Assembly: GCA_946894095.1 (NCBI GenBank)
Contig: OX335641.1
Coordinates: forward strand, 16,014,501 to 16,078,500
DNA length: 64,000 bases
Source: Incurvaria masculella
Taxonomy: Eukaryota > Arthropoda > Insecta > Lepidoptera > Incurvariidae
Direction of reading: 5' to 3'
The position numbers were made by a program, and so were the translations under genes. The notes beneath the pieces are model-generated. The model made no database searches, was not told where the DNA came from, and worked only from the letters and a program-made list of their open reading frames with translations. Position 1 is the stretch's first letter, and each line of letters begins with the position of its first letter. Shown here piece after piece: positions 10,031-21,957 of the stretch.

Positions 10031-13000
10031 TGTACGTACAGTAACCAACTTATTTGAGCGGAGGTAAGACTCGTGTCTTTTCCCCTGGCTTCATTAGGCG
10101 GAGGTTCATAGATGGATTGCAATTTGTAAAATGTAATTCGATGCATGTTTCAGCGCCCGGGGGATGTTTTGCGTGAAGATAGCTCACGACGAGGAGTGCC
10201 CCTTCGACTGAATTCTGCGCCGGTCTACCGCGGCCTGCCTGCCCCGCGCTGGATAAATAACCATCTTCATTAAGAGCATCCTCATACTTAAACATTTTGG
10301 ACCATTTTTTGCGATTAAAACGATATAGCCAGAGCCCAACGTCGCTTAGTTAGAGCAGCTCGGAATAATTCTTTCTAAATGTGACCAACCCGCATAATGC
10401 GTGAAACCGATTTTTTTATTGTTTCGTTAAAGAAATTTAAAAAAGGTAAACAACCTTAACTTAATTGGTAAAATATAATGTTACGCTCTTTAAAATGATA
10501 TTTAAATCGATATCAGTTACTGTCAATGTCAGCAGCAAACTTGAAAAAAAATACGTTTGAGACCTGACTTCAGCATTTTTTCCATGCAATAAATATAATT
10601 TTCAAAAATATTTTTTTAACTATATTGGTAGAACGATAAATGGAATTATACATAAATCTCATGAGTTCGTGTTCTCTTCGTGTGCAAGTCCGACTTGCAA
10701 TTGGCCGGTTTTTTTTCATCCATATACCAAATTAAATCAAAATCGTTTGAGCCTAGATGGCATGATTTAGTGCTTCGTAAAAATCAGGGGGCAAATTTTT
10801 CCAAGAAAAATTAAAAATATGTGCCGCCAGACTCTTCCTGCACTGTCACTGCTACATAGAAATGGATATAAAGCCAACACAGTTGGGAATAACTATACCA
10901 CTTTGTAAGTTAGGGAAGGAAGGGAATTTTAAGATTTTACGTGGAATACGAACCACAGCCACCTTCAACATTGAAAACGGTAACCCATCCGGAACCTGCC
11001 TGCGACCAGAAATGCTATACGTTGATAAAATACGCATATAAATCGGGTGAGTGGTTCGAAGTTATCGCTCCACATGATACCGTTTTCTGTAGAACTTTTA
11101 ACAACTAAAGATTCAAGTAGGTACTTAGTTTTAATTTTTCTCTGAAGTTTTGTATAAATATTTACAAATTACATGCACAAACCTTCCTTGTTGTCCGCTC
11201 CCTTCTTTTAGTGAAAGCCCCATCCAAAAGTGCGTCGCGTAGATTAGAAGAAGTAAGTAGAGAAACAAAGGCAGAAAGCGATTACCCCCTCCCCCGCCAG
11301 GCGCCGCGCCGTACCTTGCCGTACCGGGCCATACTTTGGGGTACTACCATGGAGGATAGAGGTAGAGAGGAGATGGTCTAAGCAAACTGGGTCTGTGTCC
11401 GCCAAGTGGGTCGCTACGTCACAGCCCACGTGATAAAGAAGGCGTGGCTTAGCGACATTCGCGACGTCGATTACACGATGAGATTTTGTGTAAAATGTTG
11501 CAAAAATTACACAGGACAAAATAATCTAAAGTTTATAGGTGGAATTACGTTTTATTTGTCAGTAAAAAGTCAATATTCGAGCATTTTATCGATGTATCGC
11601 TCTTGCTATGTGCCGATAGATGGTGCGCAATCATTTTCGTTTTACGGTAAGAAATGTTGATCTCATGATGCAAATTTTAATGACATTTTTAAATTAAAAT
11701 TATTTGAATCCGCGTGAAGGCATAGATTTAAATTTCTAAGGTTTTTTTATAGAAAAACACTTAGTAAAATTTAAAAGGCGCCATCTAGTTGTAGTCTTGT
11801 AACCACTAAGAATAGCTCTCGGAATAGCTGAATATCGATTCTTCCGATAGATGGATTTCGCAAAAATGGGCGGTGCATGACCCCACCATGAAGCGATTTT
11901 CCCCCCGCTTCCCCGCACAGTGTCACGCTGCGATCCTTAGTAATATGAGTTAAAAACATCTCCTCTCTCCTTCTATCCTCCGTGGGTGCTACGGTTTGTA
12001 TTACAGACACATCTTAGCGTAACCGAAAATTATATTTAGCCTATCCTGTGTCCCATGTTATTAAATATACGTGTAATAAATTTAATCGAATTCCGATGAT
12101 CGGTATAAGAGTTATGGATGAACATACAAACATACATACATACAGAAAAGACTTCTAAAAATCGTCAATTTAGTTCTAGTATCATACATAAAGGATACAA
12201 ATGCAGTATCATAGAAAACAAAGCAACTTACTCCATGGGGTGTTCATGGAGTATGTTTATTTATTTATTATGATTATTCCGATAAATTTATTTTTAATAT
12301 ATGATTTGAGATTACCGTGGTTAACACTCATTTTAAGGTTTGTGGAAAACGGCTTACTCACGGTGTGTCGATGATATTTCATGACGTTTCGAACCAAACA
12401 TTTGGTCCATCATCAGGCGAGCACCCGTGCCGGCGGACTGTCAGTTTAACGTTTTCCGCCGTTAACGAAGATTGTAGCTGTGGGTGGGGGTAGTCTGCGA
12501 AGAAACTTGGGCTACGTTCCGAATGTCAGATGATGTGCAGTACGCACTGACGGTGTCTTGAGCGGTCCGGTTTTTCTTCTCTTCTCTTCGTCTGAGCGGC
12601 GCCAACACCGGATTCCATACAGATGACAGCTTATATATAAATAGCGGAATATACCGAGATTCTGATGCCAATATGTTTTTATTGTTTTACTGTTCTACTG
12701 CTTTACTGTTTCTACTAGATATTCTATGGTTTTACTTCTTCAAACTGTCAAAGTCAAACTCGGACTTGTATGAAAGCGCGGAGTCGGCGTAAACGGCAAC
12801 GTCGACGTATTTACGGCTACGTTGAGTAAGCTGTCAAATCAAACTCGGACTCGCAAATGTTAGTTCGATTAACGCCCACTGCGCGCGCTCTTCAATGTCT
12901 CATGTCTTCATGTTTGTCGTAAACGCCAATTTAGGTGACAACTGGGACTACAGGCTCTGATATATCATCAATGTTTGTGTGAGCCGTGTCCGGATGGAGA

Positions 13001-13750
13001 GTGTACGTTATATATTTTCGTGATAGTAAAGTGAGCGTGGTTCCTGGGAACAACGGCAAACTTGGACGGAGCTAAGCGGTTGGGTCTGAGCTCCAAGCAG
13101 ATGGCGGGGCTGAGTGGATTTTTCATTATATTGTTTTATTGAACCTTTCTGTTGTGGTAAATGTAACTAGTCGCGTGCCGGAACCGCTTACTTATTCTGT
13201 GCCGGAACGTTAATGGTTAGGTATTGTGATCTACGGTTACATGATTCTTCACCTCTCGCATCGCAACAAGAACTGACGACTTCTAGTTCATCGATAAACA
13301 AATTACTGAGTGGTTGTGTGTTGCTGGCCCGTCGCTGGTCAGTAACCTTTGACACCACCATAAAGTGAGGTTCTTTTAATTGTTTAAATATGTCTTTGGT
13401 ATGCTTTCCAAATTTTGAATTTGATTTTTGTTTACAGTTATATTTTTTTACTATTTTTATATTTTAATATTTACTAGTGTGATTTGACGTAATTTTTTTT
13501 AACTTTTATTTTTTTTATACAAACCAAACCTCAGATTAGGTGCCACGAAAGACCATCTTTGCCTAGTTCGGGTACTTGCATAAATAAATTCATTTGTATC
13601 TTCATACAGGCCTTGTATTGCCAGAGTCTGTTACGTAAATATATTTTTTCGTACTAAGCAGATACGTCGCTTATTCAAAAAAATGCGATCAATGCCTCGT
13701 ACTAATTTATCGACAATTCCATTCCAATGATGTTCACACAGCGGTTGCAC
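10031..13750. other. Repeat-rich spacer without recognised genes
   Basis: Contains the tail fragment at 10675-10715 and, at about 10915-11020, a piece of the 5S-derived SINE (CGAACCACAGCC followed by GGTAACCCATCC). A GC-richer patch lies at 11280-11480. Around 12360-12440 is a segment with ACGTTTCGAACCAAACATTT, a type of sequence seen in retroelement tails. Around 13640-13690 is a motif CGTACTAAGCAG that recurs at about 53030 and 55830. No exon with good splice context was seen. Confidence 0.4.
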
Positions 13751-13752
13751 TT

Positions 13753-14885
13753 ATGAATATCGATCTTGATTCTGCACTAGACTGGGCTGTTCGGTTTGGC
13801 CTTTTAGTTAACCCGGCTAAAACTCAGACAATCATCATAGGGTCTAGTAAGCAGTTGGCCAAACTCGACAAGTCAACTTTACCTCCAGTTGTGTTTGATG
13901 GTGTTGCAGTCCCGTACAGTACGAGTGTAAAAAATCTGGGTCTATGGATTGACGAGACACTATCATGGAACACACAGGTCTGCGAAGTCAGTCGAAAACT
14001 TATGGGTAGCATGCACTCTCTAAAGCGATTGCAAAATTTCATTTCCGTTGGCACCAAAACTACGTTAGCACAATCCCTTTTACTCCCGTTATTTGATTAT
14101 GCTGATATCTGCTACCTAGATCTTCATGAAGATCTCCTTAACAAACTTGACCGCCTCCTTAACTTATGCATTCGATATATTTTTGGCTTGCGTAAGTTTG
14201 ATCATATTTCCGAATTCCGTAATCGACTCCAGTGGCTTGACATTAGAAAACGCAGAAATGTTCAAACCCTATCACTTCTTTACAGCACACTAAATAACCC
14301 TGCTGCTCCGAGTTACCTGCAGGATCGCTTCAAATTGCTATCTTCACATGGTGTTCCACTTAGGTCTGCTGATACCTTACTGTTAGCAATTCCTACACAT
14401 CGCAGCACTTATTATAGTGACTCTTTTTCTGTAAACGCATCTCGTCTTTGGAATCAGCTTCCCCTAGAAATTCGGTCCTCTTCCAATGTATATATTTTCA
14501 AAAAACGTCTGAAGTCCTATTATTTAAATTATATTTAAACTTTATCATTTATTGCTCGCTCTCTGTTACAAAAATAGGTTCATATAAGAATAAATGTATA
14601 TACACAAATATTGGTATATATTTAAATTAAATATATATTATTAGCTATGTATTATATGTATCTGTATGTATTAGTATTAGAATGTAAGTATATTTATTCT
14701 TGTTAAGTATATATATATATATATCTTTATTGATAAAAAATCTTACTTCTTTTATCCTTTTTTGTCTGCCGCCTTGCACCTTTCCTACATCCCAAGGGTA
14801 GGTAGGAAGAGAATGCCTTTTGCCATTAGGCCCGCCTTTTGTAAACTGTTTTATAATGGTGTACAATAAAGAATTTTATTATTAC
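13753..14885 (+). mobile_element. 5'-truncated Jockey/CR1-like LINE, RT C-terminal part
   Basis: An open frame of 261 codons (13753-14538) covers the region after the catalytic YADD: LVNPAKTQTIIIG (the NPxKT/S box), VKNLGLWIDETLSW (the NLG box), LFDYADICY (the xxDYA thumb region) and the C-terminal FSVNASRLWNQLP and FKKRLKSYY. The upstream catalytic part is missing, so this is a 5'-truncated insertion. The 3' UTR runs to about 14885 and ends with AATAAAGAATTTTATTATTA. The open frame and lack of frameshifts suggest a fairly recent copy; it cannot move by itself. Confidence 0.85.
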
Positions 14886-15462
14886 TAATTTACATACATT
14901 TATTCGTCTAGGGGTTTCTAGCGAGAGCAAAGTGGAGCGAGAAAGCTAGTGCAAATATAATTTTACCCATGCTATCCATACTCTTATGCATGGACCTTAT
15001 GTTTAAATGTATTTTAATTTAAGTGGATATTATATTCAAATTTAATTTAAATCACCATTTATGAGTATGACATGTCGCGAAATATGTTTCGTTTTCGTTT
15101 TCGTTCCACGCAAAACCGTTGGTTCCTATCCTTGGGTACTATTTTTTTATGCAACCTGACATGGATGGCCAATACCATAGATTTTAATCTATGCTAATAC
15201 CTAATACCACACAACTACCGTTATGATCTTAGCCACACCACATTCTCGAAGGAATTAGGTGCCTTGGCAGGACTTTCCCTTTATGAGCACGGCTACATTG
15301 AACTTGATGGAAAAGTCTAGTTCCGATCCGTTGTTTCGGGCTTACGTTAGATATTATGACAGTAGGTGTGTTATTAGCCATCCATGTCCCGTACATACAA
15401 ATATCTTATAACTATGTAACACGTAAATTACGAACTAACAATATGATACAATTTGTAAATGT
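14886..15462. other. Spacer with a diverged 5S-SINE piece
   Basis: From about 15125 to 15330 the sequence GGATGGCCAATACC, then GAACTTGATGG, is a decayed part of the SINE described at 36765-37145. No gene seen. Confidence 0.4.
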
Positions 15463-18400
15463 TTATTGTTTGGGCGTTAGGGATACGTAAACCCGAGCGC
15501 AGGCGAAGTTGCATTTCTTGCTTGTAAACACAGATTTGAAGGAAAAGTCTCCGAACATGAACTTCCCTCCGAAGTAGTCTTCTGCCAACCCTCCGACATC
15601 GACGATGTACTTGTACTGACCCTGAAATCAAATTGTGCTTACTTACTTAATTAGGCTGTGAAACGCGATTTTTAAATATTTTTTTAGTTCTGGATATCCT
15701 CATTAAAAAAAATATCTAATATCAATCCAATAAGCCGGTTTTGGATCGTTTTCGGACGTAGAGACTAGAAGTTTATATATAGAATTGCTTAAGAAAAAAT
15801 ACAGGACGTAAACGGACCGCAAAAACCCTCCACGGGTTGGTAATAAAAAGAATTAAATCGAATGTAGCCATGGAAAATTCACAGCATGGCTCTAAATTCC
15901 TTCTGCGATTCGGTGTTACGCATCGACATAACCAAAGCAATGTACGTCAATGGTGTTACGGGTACAGTAATGTGGGTGTGAACATACAAGTTGTCTTACA
16001 TTTGGCTAATCAACTTATCTCCTCTATCTAATACGCAAGTTACTGTTTTTATGTTAAGGTCAACATATCATACTTTTCTAAAAATATTTGGTTTGCTGGT
16101 AAAAAAAGTGAATTCAAATCTTGAGCACAATTTTTTCCAAAGTTATATGCTTTGTTCAATCAGTTTGCTTGACTGTTCAAGTTGCATTCACCTATATGAG
16201 AAACGTTAAATTTAGTATTAGTGTGTTGCGTTGCGGTTACAATGCAATTAATTCATAGTTAAAACCTTAATATAAATATAAATTATAGAAATAAATTTAG
16301 TGCAAAATATTTTTTAATAGCTGTCTTGAAAATGCCATCGGACTTTAGGTTTTTTTATATCATTTGGAAACTTATTAAATATATGTAAACTATCATATAG
16401 CAAAGTTCTTTTACCGTGAAGTGTGCGAGGAGTGGGGACGCGTAGTTCCGGGCGTTTCTTGTGAAGGTGTGTAGGTATGTCTCGATTTGTTCAGAAACTC
16501 GTCTTGATGTCTATTTATCTCCCCGTAGAATTTTTGCTTTTTAATATGCATGTGTCGGATTTATAAATTTGTGTTATATTTATTAATTTTGTTTCATTGT
16601 ATAGTGTTAGTTGTGTGATGCAATGATATTGAAAGATGAGGTATATTCAATAAGTAATCATTGTTCTAGCAGAAAAAAAAAAGAAATTGTGTTTTAAATT
16701 TTTTTCAGAACGTTGTATGTTCTGATAAATAAATTTCATATTCAGGTCACTACGAACTTTTACAATATTTAGTTCTAAATTCTCGGCAATCACGCATATT
16801 CTTATATTGAACTTCGCTCCCATCTTTACAGTTTTGATGGTACATCTTACAAGATAAAGCTCAGTTACCTTTTTGACGATGCAGCTATCGGTGAGGTTTA
16901 GCAGATGGTTGAAGAGCGGGCGCAGGAACATATGCTCGCAGGGATTGTCCATTTTCATCCGGAATGTCGGCATGGCGGACTTTTGCAGATCGGCTGTCGA
17001 TACCAATATCTTGCCCTGTCGATCATTTATCATCTGCGTGACATGAATGTGAGATTAAACTCCGACAGTCTGAGGGATTATAATGGTGACTTATCTCGCC
17101 GGTTGTACATTTAACTATTTAATTTTATTTTTTTTTATTTATTTATTTATTTATTTCCTTTAAATTGTACAATTTACACATATTCAGTATACATATATAG
17201 TATAGCCGAACTGGGCGGTGTCGCCCGTGTCTCGGCTAGTCCTTTTTTTTTTTAATAGTAAGCGGCACTTGACTTAAACTAAACTTATGCTACATGCTTA
17301 TTGCAATATAGGTTACAAAAGTGTTACTAACCCACCACCACTTGAAAAAATAAAATAATAGAGAAAAGTCAGCTATCCAAAACAGAAATAATTAAGTAAA
17401 GTAACTCTTAAATTATTATATAAGTACAATATTTTCTTGAATGACTGCACCTCTTTATTATATTATAGTGATTTAACTATTAAAACTTTATTGAAATTAC
17501 TCACTTGCCTGTTCACCTGTACTTATAATGTCATATTCAGGGAGAACCTGTCAAAACTTAGTACGAGATTAACACCGGACTAAGCATACAAAACCCAGGT
17601 TAGTCCGGCGTATTAAAGTTAGTCAGCCCACTCTGAATACTGCTAATAATATTTGGAATTTTCCCTTAAACTTTTGTGACGGTGACGGTGACGGGCAAAA
17701 TTTAAAAATAAAATTCTGTAAAGTATTTACTATCATATTTTATTTAGAATGAGTCTGTCATTTGCCGTGTGCCCTGCGGATTACCTAAATTAAAAGGTTA
17801 TGTTACCCCTCAAAACTGAAAATTTGGGCCGGGGCGGAGGATTTCGAAAATCCAAGATTCACACACTAATCAACTTGATCTGATGGTGGTGGTGCCACTA
17901 AGATTTTCTAGTGCCTCTTATGACTGATAAGAATTCTAATGAAAAATTTCTAAAAAAGATACTGGTAGAAATGAAGTTAAAGTGTACGGGCACCGCGGCA
18001 CAAATGAATGACGCCGCCCATCATCCTGGGCTATCATATCCATGCGCCTATCATACCCCTCAACAGCGTCAACTTTTCTTGTTTACCATGGGATGTTGCT
18101 GAGAAAGCACTCTGTTATAGCTGCAGGTAGGGCTCGTACCCATACTACGTGACCGATTTTCCCCAGTTTTTGCCCCCTCCATCCCTTGTGGCCTACCGTG
18201 GTTTGTGCTCAGTCCCAAATGCGATTTTTCTATAAAGAAATGGTTATTTTTGGCCTATTTTATCAATATTTCAGATCTTAGTGTGGTGTGAACGATACAA
18301 GGAAGTAAGTCGGCAGTAAATAAAAACCAAGTTCATAAGAATAGTTAGGTATTTATGATTTTATTTTAGCATTTACGACGAATATTATTTACCGCGTGAA

Positions 18401-19663
18401 TACCACTTGGCACAATATCACTTGGCACAAACCCCACATTGGCACTGACTGTGGTATATATGAGTCGTATTCACTAAGTATAATATTCACAACGTATAAT
18501 AGTATTTTTTTCCAAAAAATTAAAACCATGCATATCGTATAATATTCACAACGTATAATGTTATACGTTGTGCATGAATAAAGTTTAAAAATAAAATCAA
18601 CTCTTTGCATCATGCAGAACGTATAATAGTCACAACGTATAATATTCCTAACATGAATTCACAAAAAAAGAAAACCATGCAGAACGTATAATATGCCAGG
18701 GAAGCACTTCATAAAGCGCCCTAATAAAGATACATTTAAGGCTGAAATTGCTACGAATCGATATTTGCTACAATTTCGAAAGGCCACCTTACGCTAATTG
18801 AGACGGTCGAAACGTCACGTGCGAGTATACGCTTTAAAAGCATATTCATAAGGGCGCTTATCGTGTCAAAAGTTTTTGGATTATATGTTTTCTTTTTTTG
18901 TTGAATAAAGATCATAATATTATACGTTGTGACTATTATACGTTATGCATGGAGAAATAAGTAATTTTATTTTTTAAACTTCTTCATGCACTACGTATAA
19001 AATTATACGATCTGCCGATTATACGTTGTGCATGGTTTTAAAATTTTGTTGAAATATGACATTATACGATCTGCATATTAGACGTTCTGCCGTTCCCCCG
19101 TATATATTATGTGTGTTGACTCGTCTTGTCATTTTCGAATGCCAAAAATTTACTTAAACTATCGCCTACTATTTAGTATCGCGATGACATTATTATTCTG
19201 TAAATCTTAAAACCTTGTCAACTATATATTTATGTAAATGCATATTTACATGTAAATCTATGGGTATGGCAGACATCATAAAATACTATCTCAGAAAAAT
19301 TCAATCACTGACAACTTCAGGTTTAGTATCTTCTGTGACTTCTAAGGAGACATCCAGACTCCTTCCACCAGGTACTATCGCGATCTGTAGGTGACTACAG
19401 TTTTTCGGTTTTGGTCCCTGACAGACTTCGGTTTTCGTTATAAAAATATCGAACGATCCCTGAAACAAACACATTGCAGTTGTTTATATACTACTAAATA
19501 CTATAGTACTTAGTATAAACTATAGTATAGTATAAATACTATAAAACACGTGTTCCAGACTAAATATGGATAAAATACGCTCACTTACATATTTAAAATC
19601 ATCGCCAGTCCCGCCCGTTTTGATAATAAACCAAACCATAAAAATACATATTGATTTAAGCAT
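15463..19663 (-). CDS. Array gene 1: small secreted six-cysteine protein (DUF1091/CheB-like, inferred)
   Basis: Four exons read right to left: A 19589-19663, B 19313-19459, C 16869-17015, D 15463-15621. All introns are phase 0 with AG acceptors and GT donors (GTAAGT, GTCAGT, GTAACT). The 175-residue product starts MLKSICIFMVWFIIKTGG, a signal peptide ending before DDFKY. Exon B has EVCQGPKPKNC. Exon C has MDNPCEHMFLRPLF and the sequon NLT before DSC. Exon D has AEDYFGGKFMFGDFSFKSVF, then KKCN and a second Cys. Six cysteines suggest three disulfides. The order aromatic-Cys-FLxPLF-N-x-T-x-Cys resembles DUF1091/CheA-CheB proteins of Drosophila (MD-2/GM2-activator fold), so extracellular lipid or odorant binding is possible but unproven. 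AATAAA overlaps the stop codon. The B-C intron carries the MITE at 18462. Confidence 0.8.
17100..18461. other. Intron of array gene 1, left part
   Basis: Part of the 2.3-kb intron between exons B and C. It contains a (TTTA)n run at about 17120-17155, a T-rich run near 17245, and no recognisable exon on either strand. Confidence 0.5.
18462..19105. mobile_element. MITE with many ATTATACGTTGTG motifs (copy 2), in intron of gene 1
   Basis: The left half (18462-18793) repeats 2862-3211. The right half (about 18900-19090) carries the same motifs in reverse orientation: ATTATACGTTGTG, ATTATACGTTATG and ATTATACGATCTGC. Roughly a dozen motif copies converge from both sides. No open frame. It looks like a non-autonomous DNA transposon with multiple subterminal transposase-binding-like motifs, sitting in the B-C intron of array gene 1. 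Confidence 0.6.
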
Positions 19664-19817
19664 CTGATCGAATTTACAGTCGTTCATGCTTTAACGACCA
19701 ATATGTGAATAGCAGTTTCCATATTGAACACGGCAGGACAGATGATGAACGCATAGGTAGGAAGCTTCAATTATATCTATTTGCAGCACATCAATTCTTC
19801 TCAATATTTAGGAAAAT

Positions 19818-19836
19818 GCTTTTATAACAAGCCATT
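19818..19836 (-). promoter_or_regulatory. TATA-type promoter module of array gene 1
   Basis: On the minus strand the module reads AATGGCTTGTTATAAAAGC, ending 155 bp before the start codon at 19663. The same arrangement (AATGGC, three bases, TTATAAA) stands upstream of array genes 2 and 3. Conservation between paralogues whose surrounding sequence has diverged supports a core promoter with TATA box; the start of transcription is not defined. Confidence 0.65.
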
Positions 19837-20018
19837 AGCCTCTCACTGTATACAAAATTGCATTAATTGAACTTGCAGTTGTTTTTAATGTCATATTTTT
19901 TTTGGGTTTATGACATCGATAGTTTATGATAAAAAAGATTAAGTACCAATCATTTTGATCAGAGGATTCGTGCTGTTGACGTTGTCAATGTGGTGTCCGT
20001 ACTCCTGGTTCGATTTCA

Positions 20019-20249
20019 TTACTTTCTGCAAGTCTCGCCCGGGTACTGAAAGATCGATGAAGCAGCAATGAGAATTTTCCATGTTTTTCGTCTAGTTGAA
20101 TGTAGCCGTGTTCGGATGAAGGGATGTCCTGGCATTACGCATTCCTTCTGGAATTCGGTGATGATATAAAAACACAGTTTCCAGTTGGCGATGCCGTACT
20201 TGGCCGACTTCTGATCCTTTGACTTTTTACCATCTGGGCGTTTGACCAC
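20019..20249 (-). other. Open frame of unknown origin overlapping a SINE piece
   Basis: A 76-codon open frame. Its second half is an inverted piece of the 5S-SINE (about 20045-20130). The first half (GKKSKDQKSAKYGIANWKLC) has a protein-like composition but no recognised family and no clear splice sites. Most likely a chance frame across an old insertion. Confidence 0.25.
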
Positions 20250-20520
20250 TCAACTACCGTTATAATATTAGCCAAATACACCACATTCCCGAAAGAATTA
20301 GGTGCCCTGTCAGGACCTTCCCTCTATGAGCCCGGTTACATTGAACTCGATGGAAATCCAGGACAATTTTTCATTTCAGTTTCGACTATACTTTCATCCA
20401 ATGCGATGGTACCAACCCGGGTGGGCACAAACCCTACCACCTACTAGGGGACGGGAACCTACGTTTTACATGAACTCTGGTCCATGGAACAGCTCGCATT
20501 GGTAACGAAATGCACTTACT
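20250..20520 (-). mobile_element. Diverged 5S-derived SINE fragment
   Basis: Matches the body of the SINE at 36765-37145: TTAGGTGCCCTGTCAGGACC, then TTACATTGAACTCGATGGAA, then CAATGCGATGGTACCAACCC. The 5S-like head is missing or unrecognisable. Confidence 0.55.
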
Positions 20521-20982
20521 TAACCAACTCAGAAAAGGAAAAAAAAAGTGGTGCATGACCTATGGCATGGAAGGCAAGCCCACACGCCCCTGAGCAACAA
20601 GTCGCTCGTTATTGGGAATACAGAACGAGTGGCTAGTCCATTGCTCTGACATTGTATCTATTGCTATAGCCGAGCGCAACTGAATTAGTCGATTTACTCA
20701 TGAAATTTTCTTTTACTTACCAAAATCGAAGCGAGAAGAAAGTGCATGCTATTGTATCATCCATGTAGAAAAGGAACTCTTCAATGATATCAACGATTAG
20801 AGGATAAAGTAAATTTTATTGTTAATCGAAATGTAATAACCTTGCAATAATATTGCGCTAGTAGTGTGCCTACTATCAGAAAATATACATAGTATTGCTA
20901 TTGCCTGATCTTTTCCTTCAGTTGATTCAGTTCAGCGAGCGAGAATTGTTGCAGAAGCCTCTTCTGCAATACCCAAGTTTTT

Positions 20983-21362
20983 TTTTGTAACTGGACATTC
21001 ATAGCTGATACCATACTGACCCGTCAGATATTAGCCTAACACACCGCATGGGAACAAGGTGGCCAGGTGGCCAGGACCTTCCTTATATTGCTCGGCTACA
21101 TTGAACTGGATGAAAAACACGGACAATTTTCATTGCCGCTTCGACCATCGTTCATTCAATGCGATGGTACCAACCCGGGCGGGATTAACCCTACAACCTA
21201 GTAAGTAAGGAAGGGGGCCTTCATTTTTACGTGTTATCCGAACCGCGGCCAGCCACAACGGTTGAAAATGGTCACCCATCCAGAACCTAACCGCGCTCAG
21301 AGGTGCTTCCCAAGCTTATCGAATGGCAAGGCGTCGCGTCACTGGGCTACTCAGGCTGACAA
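20983..21362 (-). mobile_element. 5S rRNA-derived SINE, nearly full length
   Basis: Poly-T on the left (poly-A tail of a minus-strand element) then the body GGACCTTCCTTATATTGCTC. At the right end is a head whose reverse complement, AGCGCGGTTAGGTTCTGGAT followed by GGGTGACC, matches the internal promoter region of 5S rRNA (consensus GCGCGGTCAGTACTTGGATG followed by GGTGACC). The element ends with AGTGACGCGACGCC and CAGCCTGAGTAGCCC on the minus strand. This is SINE3-type architecture. Confidence 0.7.
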
Positions 21363-21547
21363 GTCTCGATCTTCAATGTAAAACAAATGGAGAGACGAGT
21401 GAAAGTGACTGGTATTGTTATGCCCAGCGGCCTAGGAGAACATACCATGACCAGATTGACAAAGGATTTCCTTTTTACGGTTAGATACATGGTATGCCTG
21501 TCATCTTTCCCTACTCCTCCCGCCAAGCAGCGTGATGTTCAAAGCTT

Positions 21548-21885
21548 TTTAGGGTTCCGTACCCAAAGGGTGTAAATGGAATTAGGGTTCCGTACCCAAA
21601 GGGTGAAAACGGAACCCTATTACTAAGCCTCCGCTGTCCGTCCGTCCGTCCGTCCATCCGTCTGTCACAGGGCTTTATCTCATGAACCGTAATAGGTAGG
21701 CAACTGAAATTTTCACTGAGTGTGTATTTATTTTGCCGCTATAACAACAAATAGGTATAATAAAAAAATAATAAAAATTAAAGGGGGGTCCCATACAAAA
21801 CCTGGTTTTTTATGTGTTCAATCTTGTACGATGGTACGGAACCCTTCGTGTGCGAGTCCAACTCTCACTCGGCCAGTTTTTTATA
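21548..21885 (+). repeat. GGTTCCGTACCC repeat with partial duplication
   Basis: The first 30 bp (AGGGTTCCGTACCCAAAGGG) occur twice in a row (21548 and 21585) before the body with (CCGT)n and TCTCATGAACCGTAATAGGT, ending GAGTCCAACTCTCACTCGGC. Same family as 9777-10030. Confidence 0.7.
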
Positions 21886-21957
21886 TTATGAACCCTACAT
21901 TAGTGTGCAAACGTGCTAGGGTTATCCATATGGTGCGGTGTCGGCGTTGAATGGTAT

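Noticed and set aside
10852..11037. Minus-strand frame as an array exon
   Set aside because: Sequence is 5S-SINE derived and lacks the cysteine pattern of the array family.
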